Positions 8,530-14,908 of a stretch of 64,000 bases of DNA are shown here, piece by piece. This DNA is from an uncultured Nocardiaceae bacterium (GTDB lineage Bacteria > Actinomycetota > Actinomycetes > Mycobacteriales > Mycobacteriaceae), in NCBI GenBank assembly GCA_936936565.1, contig CAKZIX010000002.1:1-64000 (forward strand). Direction: 5' to 3'. How positions within the stretch are numbered: position 1 is the first letter of the stretch; each line of letters begins with the position of its first letter. Below the pieces are notes generated by a model, which saw only the letters and a list, made by a program, of their open reading frames with translations, searched no databases and was not told where the DNA came from. Both the position numbers and the translations under genes were made by a program.

Positions 8530-9299
8530 CCGGGGGCTTCGGGGCGTCGCAGCCGGTCAGCGGAATCTCCCGGCCACCGCGCGAGCCCGCGGCGCAGCAG
8601 CGGTACGCCGACGACACCCATGCCCAGCAACCCGTAGAGCGCCGAGGCCGGCAGCCCGAGGAACACCAGGTGTGCGAGCGCCGATCCCAGCCAGGTCCAG
8701 CAGAACAACGCAACCGGCACCGCGGGCTCGCGCGGCGCGGTCCGGGGTAGCAGCACCGTCATCACCAGCGCCACCGCGCACCAGGCGACGAAGTTGCTCA
8801 CCGGGATGTCGGGCAGGCCGGGCAACGTCGGGTCCGGATCGAGCCACACCCACTGGCCGTCGGCGACCATCTGCGGATCCAGGTACAGGTCCCACCCGGC
8901 AACACCGAAGGCGGTCAACGGGATTCGCCATCGCATCGATACCAGGCCGGCGGCGATCCAGACCGGGTACACCCCGCCGATCCAGGCGACGGGGATCAGC
9001 AACGGCACCTCCGCCAGCGCGGGGCCGAGGCGGCCCAGCGCGTACTCGTAGGTGCCGAACGGGAATCCGGTTGCCGTGCCGAGTATTTCGACGCCCAAGC
9101 CGAGGCCGCCGACAACGGTGGTGTACCAGAGCGCCGTGCGGGCACCCAGGCTGGCGGCCGCGTGGACCACGGCCGCCGCTGCCGCCAGCACCACGATGGC
9201 GACGGTGACGGCGTCGCGCGTGCTGCCCGCGGTCAGCGGATAGCCGATCTGCACGAGCACGCACGCCAGCGCCGCCCCGGCCGCCAAACGTCCGGTCAT
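8526..9299 (-). CDS. cruF: Carotenoid 1',2'-hydratase-like membrane protein (CruF/COG2324)
   Basis: A 257-residue membrane protein with about 7-8 helices. Family hallmarks are GVEILGTATGFPFGTYEY (about residues 69-86), WDLYLDPQMVADGQWVWLDP and GLPDIPVSNFVAWCAVAL. CruF-type enzymes add water across the terminal psi-end of carotenoids, giving 1'-hydroxy ends that are then glycosylated. The ATG at 9299 overlaps the stop of the upstream oxidoreductase gene (ATGA), and its own stop overlaps the distal lppM start. The family also includes bisanhydrobacterioruberin hydratases, so the exact substrate is open. Its presence between crtO-like and glycosyltransferase genes supports a keto-carotenoid glycoside pathway. 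Confidence 0.75.
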   Translation of the reverse strand: MTGRLAAGAALACVLVQIGYPLTAGSTRDAVTVAIVVLAAAAAVVHAAASLGARTALWYTTVVGGLGLGVEILGTATGFPFGTYEYALGRLGPALAEVPLLIPVAWIGGVYPVWIAAGLVSMRWRIPLTAFGVAGWDLYLDPQMVADGQWVWLDPDPTLPGLPDIPVSNFVAWCAVALVMTVLLPRTAPREPAVPVALFCWTWLGSALAHLVFLGLPASALYGLLGMGVVGVPLLRRGLARWPGDSADRLRRPEAPG

Positions 9300-10825
9300 C
9301 GCCGAAACCGCTGGTCGGAGACGACGAGCCGGGCCACCGAGCGCCCGCTCGCGCCGGACACCCCGCCGCCGGGGTGCGTCGAGGCGCCCGTCAGATAGAG
9401 GCCCGGTGCGCCGGGCACCCGATAGCCCGACAGGTCCGCGGTGGGCCGCCACAGCAGCATCTGATCCAGCGACATCTCGACGTGCATCACGTTGCCGCCG
9501 CGCAGCCCGAGTTCGGTCTCCAGATCGTGCGGGGTCTGCACGTGGCGGTTGCGGATGGTGTCGCGGAAACCCGGTGCGTACGAATCGAGTTCGGCGACGA
9601 TGCGATCGGCTTCGGCGTTGCCGATCTCCGGCCACGGCAGGTCGTAGGCATGCCACTGCGACCACAACGTCAGCTGATGTTCGCCGCGCGGCGCGATCGT
9701 CGGGTCGATCGCGCTGAAGCTCATCGCCAGCACCGCCGGACGTCCCGGCGGGCGCCCGGCGTGCAAGCCGTCGTGGGCGCGGGCGAGCTGGCGCCGGTCG
9801 TGCACGAGAAGCTGTAGGCCGGTGGCGGATTCGGCAGGCGTGGCGCCCGGGTAGGTGGGCAGCTGCGAGGTGGCCAGCCGCACCACCATCCCGACGCCCG
9901 GTCCGACCCGGATGCCCCGGCGCCAGGGCTCGACGTCGAATCCGCCGCGCTCCAACAGGTCCAGGGTGGTCAGCACGTGGCATCCGGCGATCACGGTGCG
10001 GGCCTGGAGTTCGCGCCCGCCCGCGGTGCGCACCAGCCAGCCGCGGCCGCGTCGGCGCAACTCCACAACGGCGTCGCCGGCGCTGGTCACGCCGCCGTCG
10101 ACGTGCAGTCGGCGCACCAATGCCTCGGTGAGCGCACCACTTCCGCCGACGGCACGGCCCGGCGGAATGCGGTGCATCAGCGCGGCGAAACCCACCATCG
10201 GCGCGGTGCCGGGCTCGGTCATCGGCGGTCCCGACTGCGCGCCGAACCAGGCGAGCGCCGCCTTGAGCCGTTCGTCGCGAAAATATCCGTCGAGCAACGC
10301 ATTTCCGCTCGTCAGAAATTCGCGCGACAAGGCGCTGCCGCCGCCACGGGCATCCAGGCCCCAGAACGACCGCAGCAGACCAGCTCCGGTCGGCCGGGTT
10401 CGGAAAGCCCGCATCACCCGGGCACTTCGGGGCTCCCACACCTCGACGAAACGGCGGTACGCGTCGGCGTCCGCGGCGCCGCATGCCGCCTCGATGGCGG
10501 CGCAGGTGCGCGCCAGATCGCGCCGGAAAACGATCGGTGCCAGGCCCGATCCCGGCGGCGCCGGGGCGAAAGCCCAAGGGTCGCAGTCGAGATAGCGCAC
10601 ATCGAGATCGAGCTCGTCGAGAATCTCGGTGTGCCGGATCATGATGTGCGCCGACGAGCCGCGATCGACGCGGTGACCGGGAAACCGCGCCACGGTCGAG
10701 ACCGCGCCGCCCAGCACCGAATCACGTTCCAGCACTTCTACGCCGCGACCGGCACGAGCCAGATAGCACGCCGCGACCAGTGCGTTGTGCCCGGAGCCGA
10801 TGACGGCGACGTCGACGGTGTTCAC
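9296..10825 (-). CDS. FAD-dependent carotenoid ketolase/oxidase (CrtO-like)
   Basis: This 509-residue flavoprotein belongs to the phytoene desaturase superfamily. The N-terminal dinucleotide fold is VAVIGSGHNALVAACYLARA with LERDSVLGGAVST. The GHN rather than GLS after GxG is typical of CrtO beta-carotene ketolases and PYROXD2-like proteins, not CrtI. The C-terminus LYLTGASTHPGGGVSGASGR is the usual CrtO ending. The expected reaction is 4-ketolation of a beta-ionone ring. The GTG start overlaps the acetyltransferase stop as GTGA. A C-3',4' desaturase role is the main alternative. No lycopene cyclase is in the window, so its substrate must come from genes elsewhere. Confidence 0.7.
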   Translation of the reverse strand: MNTVDVAVIGSGHNALVAACYLARAGRGVEVLERDSVLGGAVSTVARFPGHRVDRGSSAHIMIRHTEILDELDLDVRYLDCDPWAFAPAPPGSGLAPIVFRRDLARTCAAIEAACGAADADAYRRFVEVWEPRSARVMRAFRTRPTGAGLLRSFWGLDARGGGSALSREFLTSGNALLDGYFRDERLKAALAWFGAQSGPPMTEPGTAPMVGFAALMHRIPPGRAVGGSGALTEALVRRLHVDGGVTSAGDAVVELRRRGRGWLVRTAGGRELQARTVIAGCHVLTTLDLLERGGFDVEPWRRGIRVGPGVGMVVRLATSQLPTYPGATPAESATGLQLLVHDRRQLARAHDGLHAGRPPGRPAVLAMSFSAIDPTIAPRGEHQLTLWSQWHAYDLPWPEIGNAEADRIVAELDSYAPGFRDTIRNRHVQTPHDLETELGLRGGNVMHVEMSLDQMLLWRPTADLSGYRVPGAPGLYLTGASTHPGGGVSGASGRSVARLVVSDQRFRR

Positions 10826-11394
10826 AACGGCAGCCCGCGGCCCAGTACCGCGAAGGGCCGGCTGTCCCCGGCAAAGGTGAAGTGCCGGATGACATCCGTG
10901 AACCCGAGCCGCCGGTACAGCCGCCACGCGCGGTTGTCCTCCGCGGGCACCTCCGGGGTGGACAGCAGCACCGAACGTTCCGCGCGTCCGGCGAGCAGGC
11001 GTCGCAGCAGCGCGTCGCCGAGGCCGTGGCCTTGCATGTCGGGGCGCACGTGCAGTTCGGTCAGCTCGAAGTAGTCGCCGAGCAGCGTGCGCACGGCCGG
11101 CTCGGGCCAGCCGGAATTCCGCATGCCCGTCTGCACCTGCTGGTGCCACCACTGTTGCGGGCCGCCGCGGTAGCCGTAGGCGATGCCGAGCAGCGGGTCG
11201 GCGTCGGGTCGCGGGCGGGCCGGATCGGCCGACACCACGCCGACGGCGCGCCAGCCGGGCCGGGTGATGTGTTCGGCCCACATCGGGGCCCGGTGATGTT
11301 CGGTGCCGCGCGGGTAGGACATCGCGGCGACATAGATGCCGAGGGCCTCGCGCATGCGCGCGCGAAAGGTAGCGGCGGTCAAGTCCAGGACCAC
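10822..11394 (-). CDS. GNAT-family acetyltransferase (Rv2170-like)
   Basis: A 190-residue Gcn5-related N-acetyltransferase. The acetyl-CoA loop is visible as ELHVRPDMQGHGLGDALLRRLLAG (R/Q-x-x-G-x-G/A near residues 117-135), followed by AEDNRAWRLYRRLGFTDV, the standard beta6-alpha4 end of the fold. The N-terminal half, with SYPRGTEHH and YGYRGGPQQWWHQQV, is specific to the family represented by Rv2170, which sits at the same place beside lppM in M. tuberculosis. The substrate is unknown from sequence. It is the promoter-proximal gene of the leftward carotenoid/lppM operon. The start is GTG at 11394; no clear Shine-Dalgarno or -10 was found, so the start is moderately certain. Confidence 0.8.
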   Translation of the reverse strand: MVLDLTAATFRARMREALGIYVAAMSYPRGTEHHRAPMWAEHITRPGWRAVGVVSADPARPRPDADPLLGIAYGYRGGPQQWWHQQVQTGMRNSGWPEPAVRTLLGDYFELTELHVRPDMQGHGLGDALLRRLLAGRAERSVLLSTPEVPAEDNRAWRLYRRLGFTDVIRHFTFAGDSRPFAVLGRGLPL

Positions 11395-11472
11395 CGGCGA
11401 GAGCGCAGGGTTCGGTTCGACGGTCCTGACCCTTTCTCACCCGGTGGCAGCGTGCGAGGTCTATTCAACGTC

Positions 11473-11541
11473 TCGAACATACATTCGAATCGTGGTAGTC
11501 TCGGGGTGGCGGGCCGGTCAGGGAAGGGCCGGCCCGCCACC
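11473..11541 (+). promoter_or_regulatory. LexA-like SOS box, -10 element and leader hairpin upstream of the HEPN gene
   Basis: TCGAACATACATTCGA at 11473-11488 matches the actinobacterial LexA consensus TCGAAC-N4-GTTCGA at all 12 defined positions but one. TAGTCT at 11496-11501 fits a -10 for rightward transcription, so the box would sit over the -35 region. The predicted start near 11508 falls inside a perfect 13-bp inverted repeat (GGTGGCGGGCCGG at 11505-11517, complement at 11529-11541), so the transcript would begin with a strong hairpin. No U tract follows, so it is not an ordinary terminator. LexA control of this locus is an inference. Confidence 0.5.
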
Positions 11542-11621
11542 GAGGACGACGAAACCTGTCGTACCCCTCGCCTAACGTCACTCGTGTGGCTGTAGGTAGT
11601 GCCTTTCGAGGAGGGATCGGG

Positions 11622-12050
11622 ATGGCTGTGCCGAGTTCGGAGCATCGCTCGCGGGCGCTGCTCGACCGTGCGGACAGGCTGCTCATGGAGGCGGCCGGTG
11701 AGCGCAACCCACGGGAGCGGTTCCGCACGGCGTACCTGGCGGCGCTGCGTGGCGCGGCCACGGTGCTCGCGGCCACCACGGCCAGCAAGGGCACGCGCGA
11801 GCGCACCCGTAACGCCTGGGTGTTGATGGCGCGCAGCGCGCCGGAGTTCGTCATGTGGGCCGATTACTTCGCCGATCACTCCGCCACCCGGGCCGCCCTG
11901 GAGGCAGGCATAACCCGGGAGGTCACCGATGCTGCTGCCGACGAGTTCTTCGGCCGGGTCGGGGCGTTCCTGCACGACGTAGAAGACCTGATCTCCGATG
12001 CCAAGCGCCTGCCGGCGGCGCCCGGCTGGGGCGCGGGCATGTCGGCCTGA
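11622..12050 (+). CDS. SAV_6107-family HEPN-domain protein
   Basis: A 142-residue all-helical protein. The core RALLDRADRLLMEAAGERNP followed by RERFRTAYLAALRGAATVLA and NAWVLMARSAPEFVMWADYF is the pattern of the SAV_6107-type HEPN family, widespread in actinobacteria. The R-x4-6-H RNase motif of toxin HEPN proteins is not evident, so nuclease activity should not be assumed. The ATG at 11622 is preceded by GAGGAGGGATCGGG; an upstream in-frame GTG at 11586 lacks such a site. It lies downstream of a LexA-like box and hairpin. Function is unknown; a small-molecule or RNA binding helper role would be speculation. Confidence 0.75.
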   Translation: MAVPSSEHRSRALLDRADRLLMEAAGERNPRERFRTAYLAALRGAATVLAATTASKGTRERTRNAWVLMARSAPEFVMWADYFADHSATRAALEAGITREVTDAAADEFFGRVGAFLHDVEDLISDAKRLPAAPGWGAGMSA

Positions 12051-12120
12051 GGTGGCGGCGTCCACCGCTGTCACCACCTCTGTGCTGCACCGTTGGCACA
12101 AAACTCGCTTGCTATTTGCT

Positions 12121-12202
12121 TCGAAGTCATGTTCGGAGTAGGTGGTACCGCTCTGGTTCACCTCGTATCATTGGAGTTAGGTAGCCGAAACGAGTCGGCT
12201 AC
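12121..12202 (+). promoter_or_regulatory. Promoter and 5'-UTR hairpin of the DUF3040 gene
   Basis: TATCAT at 12166-12171 is a good -10 candidate, giving a start near 12178 and an 80-nt leader. Right at the predicted 5' end, GTAGCCGA (12181-12188) pairs perfectly with TCGGCTAC (12195-12202). Upstream, TCGAAGTCATGTTCGG (12121-12136) resembles a LexA box with two mismatches. Taken alone it is weak evidence. Confidence 0.4.
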
Positions 12203-12257
12203 TCGTCGTCTGAACCCCGAAGTCGGCGACGATGAACCTAGTGCCGGGGGAGGGACC

Positions 12258-12677
12258 GTGCCACTCTCCGAGCACGAGCAGCGCATGCTCGAACAGATCG
12301 AGAGCGCGCTCTATGCTGAGGACCCCAAGTTCGCCTCTACCGTTCGAGGCGGGCGGATTCGAGCTGGATCGAGCCGCCGTCGGCTGCAAGCCGCCGCCCT
12401 GTTCGTCCTGGGTCTTGTGCTCCTGATAGCTGGTGTCGCATTGCCGTTCAAGCCGGGCGGCTTCCCGATCATCAGCCTCGTGGGCTTCATCGTGATGTTC
12501 GGCGCCGGCGTGCTGCTGCTGATGGGCGGCACCGCGCGCGCGTCGAACGAAACTCAAACCGACGATCTCGCCGAACGCCGCCGCAGCCGCGGCAACGGGC
12601 GTTCGCGCGGGCGCAAGTCCGGAGGCTTCTCCTCGCGCATGGAGGATCGCTTCCGCCGCAGGTTCGAGCAGGAGTAG
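12258..12677 (+). CDS. DUF3040 membrane protein (Rv2169c-like)
   Basis: A 139-residue protein with a typical DUF3040 start, VPLSEHEQRMLEQIESALYAEDPKFAS, two transmembrane helices (about residues 43-63 and 70-90), and a long basic Arg/Ser-rich tail in the cytoplasm. The GTG at 12258 follows GGGGGAGGGACC. Orthologues lie just upstream of mraZ in mycobacteria (Rv2169c), which fits. Function is unknown; the location and small size have led others to regard it as an envelope protein. A strong hairpin terminator follows immediately, so it is transcribed separately from mraZ. Confidence 0.82.
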   Translation: MPLSEHEQRMLEQIESALYAEDPKFASTVRGGRIRAGSSRRRLQAAALFVLGLVLLIAGVALPFKPGGFPIISLVGFIVMFGAGVLLLMGGTARASNETQTDDLAERRRSRGNGRSRGRKSGGFSSRMEDRFRRRFEQE

Positions 12678-12698
12678 CGCACACCGCTCGCAAGCACC

Positions 12699-12735
12699 GA
12701 GGCGCGCACCCATTCGTGGGTGCGCGCCTCTGTTG
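12699..12735 (+). terminator. Strong intrinsic-type terminator after DUF3040 gene
   Basis: GAGGCGCGCACCCA (12699-12712), TTCG tetraloop, then the perfect complement (12717-12730), followed by TGTTGTCT. The stem is 14 bp and uninterrupted. The T run is imperfect, as is common in actinobacteria. Confidence 0.75.
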
Positions 12736-12759
12736 TCTGCGTTGAGGGACGTCGGGGCC

Positions 12760-12854
12760 TGTCGGCAGCGGGACCGAGTGTCCACTTTCCGCGTCGGGAG
12801 GGCACTTTCGGCCATGTCGGCGCCGAAAGTGGACGCTCAGTCCCGCGGCCGACA
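12760..12854. repeat. Large imperfect palindrome in the mraZ upstream region
   Basis: The interval 12736-13301 holds no convincing gene. Two 30-nt arms, 12760-12789 and 12825-12854, are inverted copies agreeing at 27 of 30 positions, with a 35-nt spacer. The spacer carries a further CACTTTCGGC (12803-12812) that pairs perfectly with GCCGAAAGTG (12822-12831), so two alternative hairpins compete. CCGACATC recurs at 12849 and 12896 with related flanks. It may be a dispersed palindromic element; it has no open frame and no sign of transposase. Confidence 0.6.
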
Positions 12855-13301
12855 TCGGGCGAATTGACCGCCCGTCGCGGCGCACCGCGCCCGCCGCCGA
12901 CATCTGGCGATTCGATTGGCGGCACCCGTCGTGGAGCGAACCGTGCCAGCGCTGGACAGCTTTGACGCAGCTCGGCCCCGCCCCGGCTCCAGGTGTCGGC
13001 CGCGGACGCGCTCGAGGACCCGACAAGTGACCCCGCGCGGGGCCATCCGCTGCCTCCGTCGGCGCCGTCGCGTGATCGCTCCCGCGGGGTGCCCCCGCTA
13101 CCCCCACTTCTCCCCACGGGACAGCCACCTGTGCGCGTAAGTCGCAGTTTGTGCAGGTGAAGCCCCGTATCGGTCGCGAGTACGACGCGCGGACGCACCG
13201 CAGACACGCCTGGCTTTCGAATTCTCCCCACCACGCCCCACCCGCGTTTACCTGGTACTTCGATGGGAAACACGCCCGAAAGTAGCCAAAGGAGCGTTGT
13301 A

Positions 13302-13327
13302 AGTGGGGGAAAGTGGGGTACAGTGGG
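13302..13327 (+). promoter_or_regulatory. MraZ-binding operator (three direct repeats)
   Basis: AGTGGG occurs at 13302, 13312 and 13322, an exact 10-bp period, ending 36 nt before the mraZ start. MraZ autoregulators bind tandem TGGGN/GTGGG boxes with this spacing in E. coli, Mycoplasma and Corynebacterium. Further upstream the same core occurs in inverted orientation as 10-bp-period pairs: CCCCAC at 13102 and 13112, and at 13226 and 13236. The promoter itself is not clear by eye; TGGTACT near 13253-13259 is a weak -10 candidate. Confidence 0.75.
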
Positions 13328-13363
13328 ACCCACGAAAGGAGCGGCGGCCAGGGAGGTGCTGAA

Positions 13364-13795
13364 GTGTTCTTCGGTACACACTGGCCAAAACTCGACGACA
13401 AGGGGCGGCTCACGTTGCCCGCCAAGTACCGGGATGCGCTGGCAGGAGGGGTAATGGTCACCAAAGGCCAAGACCACAGCCTCGCGGTGTATCCGCGGGA
13501 CGAGTTCATCGAGCTCGCCAAGCGGGCGTCGGCAGCGTCGCGGACCAATCCGCAGGCACGTGCCTTCGTGCGCAACCTGGCGGCCAGCGCCGATGAGCAG
13601 CGTCCCGATGCGCAGGGCCGTATCACGCTGTCTCAGGATCACCGCGCCTACGCGGGGCTGTCCAAGGAGTGTGTGGTGATCGGGTCCGTCGACTTCATCG
13701 AAATCTGGGACAAGACGGCCTGGGAGACGTATTCCGCGGAGACGGAAGACGACTTCTCACAGGGAGTGGACGATTCGCTGACCAACATCTTCTAG
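13364..13795 (+). CDS. mraZ: Transcriptional regulator MraZ
   Basis: A 143-residue protein with two SpoVT-AbrB-like halves. The first (about 1-60) has THWPKLDDKGRLTLPAKYRD and the second (about 80-130) has DAQGRITLSQDHRAYAG. The repeated DxKGR/DxQGR element is the family hallmark. MraZ forms ring-shaped oligomers that bind direct repeats upstream of its own gene and usually repress the division and wall cluster. The GTG at 13364 has AGGGAGGTGC upstream, and three operator repeats lie just before it. First gene of the dcw cluster; separated from rsmH by 129 nt containing a large palindrome. Confidence 0.92.
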   Translation: MFFGTHWPKLDDKGRLTLPAKYRDALAGGVMVTKGQDHSLAVYPRDEFIELAKRASAASRTNPQARAFVRNLAASADEQRPDAQGRITLSQDHRAYAGLSKECVVIGSVDFIEIWDKTAWETYSAETEDDFSQGVDDSLTNIF

Positions 13796-13810
13796 CCGAC
13801 CCACGTGAGC

Positions 13811-13899
13811 GAATGCCGCGTGGCCTCTGCCCGACGGGACCCTGGCGTACTTCCCCAACGCCAGGTGCCCACCAGTCGGACAGGGACCACGCGGCATTC
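13811..13899. repeat. Nested three-stem palindrome between mraZ and rsmH
   Basis: Three nested inverted repeats share one axis. The outer arm GAATGCCGCGTGG (13811-13823) pairs perfectly with 13887-13899. The middle arm CTGCCCGAC (13827-13835) pairs with 13875-13883 at 8 of 9. The inner arm CCTGGCGT (13841-13848) pairs perfectly with 13858-13865. As RNA it would form one long stem 26 nt before the rsmH start. There is no U tract. It could be an attenuator, a processing site or a mobile palindromic element. Confidence 0.7.
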
Positions 13900-13924
13900 A
13901 TTACAAACAGCAACGGAGGACACT

Positions 13925-14908
13925 GTGGAGCGCGATACGGACGGTGGGCCCGCCCACATTCCGGTCTTGCTTTCCCGGGCCGACGAGCTGTTGGGGCCGG
14001 CGCTGTCCGAACCAGGTGCGGTACTGGTGGACGCGACCTTGGGCCTGGGTGGTCACTCCGAACACTTCTTGCAGACCTACCCCGAACTCCGATTGATCGG
14101 AATCGACCGGGACCTCCAGGCGCTGGCTCTCACGACTCAGCGCCTGGCTGCTTTTTCGGACCGAATCACATTGGTGCACAACACTTACGACGGGATTCCG
14201 GAGGCGCTCGCAGCGGCCGGGCTACCGGCCGTCGAATCGGTGCAGGGCGTGCTGATGGATCTGGGCGTGTCCTCGATGCAGCTCGACGAGGCGCAGCGTG
14301 GCTTCGCCTACTCCGTCGACGCACCGCTGGACATGCGGATGGATCAGTCGTCGGGACGCACCGCGGCAGACGTCCTCAACACCTACGAACACGGTGAATT
14401 GGCAAGAGTGCTCAAGGTTTACGGAGAGGAGAAGTTCGCCGGCAAGATCGCCTCGGAGATCGTGCGCCGGCGTCGCCGCACGCCGTTCACCACGAGCGCG
14501 GAACTGGTTGCGCTGCTGTACGAAACGATTCCCGCCGCGGCGCGGCGTACCGGCGGCCATCCGGCCAAACGGACGTTCCAGGCGCTGCGCGTGGAGGTCA
14601 ACGGCGAGCTCGATTCGCTCAACGCGGCGATTCCCGTTGCGCTGGACGCGCTTTCGATCGGTGGGCGGATCGTGGTGATGAGCTACCAGTCGCTGGAAGA
14701 CCGAGTTGTCAAGCACGAGTTGGCAGTACGAACCACGTCCCGCACACCGCTGGGATTGCCGGTGGAGCTGCCCGGGATGGGCCCGGAGTTCCGGCTGCTC
14801 ACCCGTGGTGCCGAGAAGGCAACCGAAGAAGAGATACAAGCGAATCCGAGATCCGCCCCGGTACGCATGCGGGCGGCGGAACGGATCGGCCGTAGGGAGG
14901 CGGCATGA
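13925..14908 (+). CDS. rsmH: 16S rRNA (cytosine-1402-N4)-methyltransferase RsmH
   Basis: This 327-residue SAM-dependent methyltransferase was formerly called MraW. It begins HIPVLLSRADELL and has the SAM loop VDATLGLGGHSEHFL (about residues 35-49), then IGIDRD, DLGVSSMQLDEAQRGFAYS and PLDMRMDQ, all hallmark RsmH blocks. The C-terminus has YQSLEDRVVK. It methylates C1402 of 16S rRNA at the ribosomal P site. The GTG at 13925 is preceded by GGAGGACACT; an in-frame GTG at 13805 would put the palindrome inside the coding sequence and is less likely, although M. tuberculosis annotates a longer N-terminus. The stop overlaps ftsL by ATGA. Confidence 0.92.
   Translation: MERDTDGGPAHIPVLLSRADELLGPALSEPGAVLVDATLGLGGHSEHFLQTYPELRLIGIDRDLQALALTTQRLAAFSDRITLVHNTYDGIPEALAAAGLPAVESVQGVLMDLGVSSMQLDEAQRGFAYSVDAPLDMRMDQSSGRTAADVLNTYEHGELARVLKVYGEEKFAGKIASEIVRRRRRTPFTTSAELVALLYETIPAAARRTGGHPAKRTFQALRVEVNGELDSLNAAIPVALDALSIGGRIVVMSYQSLEDRVVKHELAVRTTSRTPLGLPVELPGMGPEFRLLTRGAEKATEEEIQANPRSAPVRMRAAERIGRREAA

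Noticed and set aside
11336..11575. Rightward 79-codon frame over the LexA-like box
   Set aside because: Starts inside the opposite-strand acetyltransferase gene, has no ribosome site and runs through the promoter and hairpin.
12554..13642. Leftward 362-codon frame spanning the DUF3040 tail, the intergenic palindrome and mraZ
   Set aside because: Covers an intrinsic terminator and MraZ operators, is antisense to two clear genes and has no recognisable domain.
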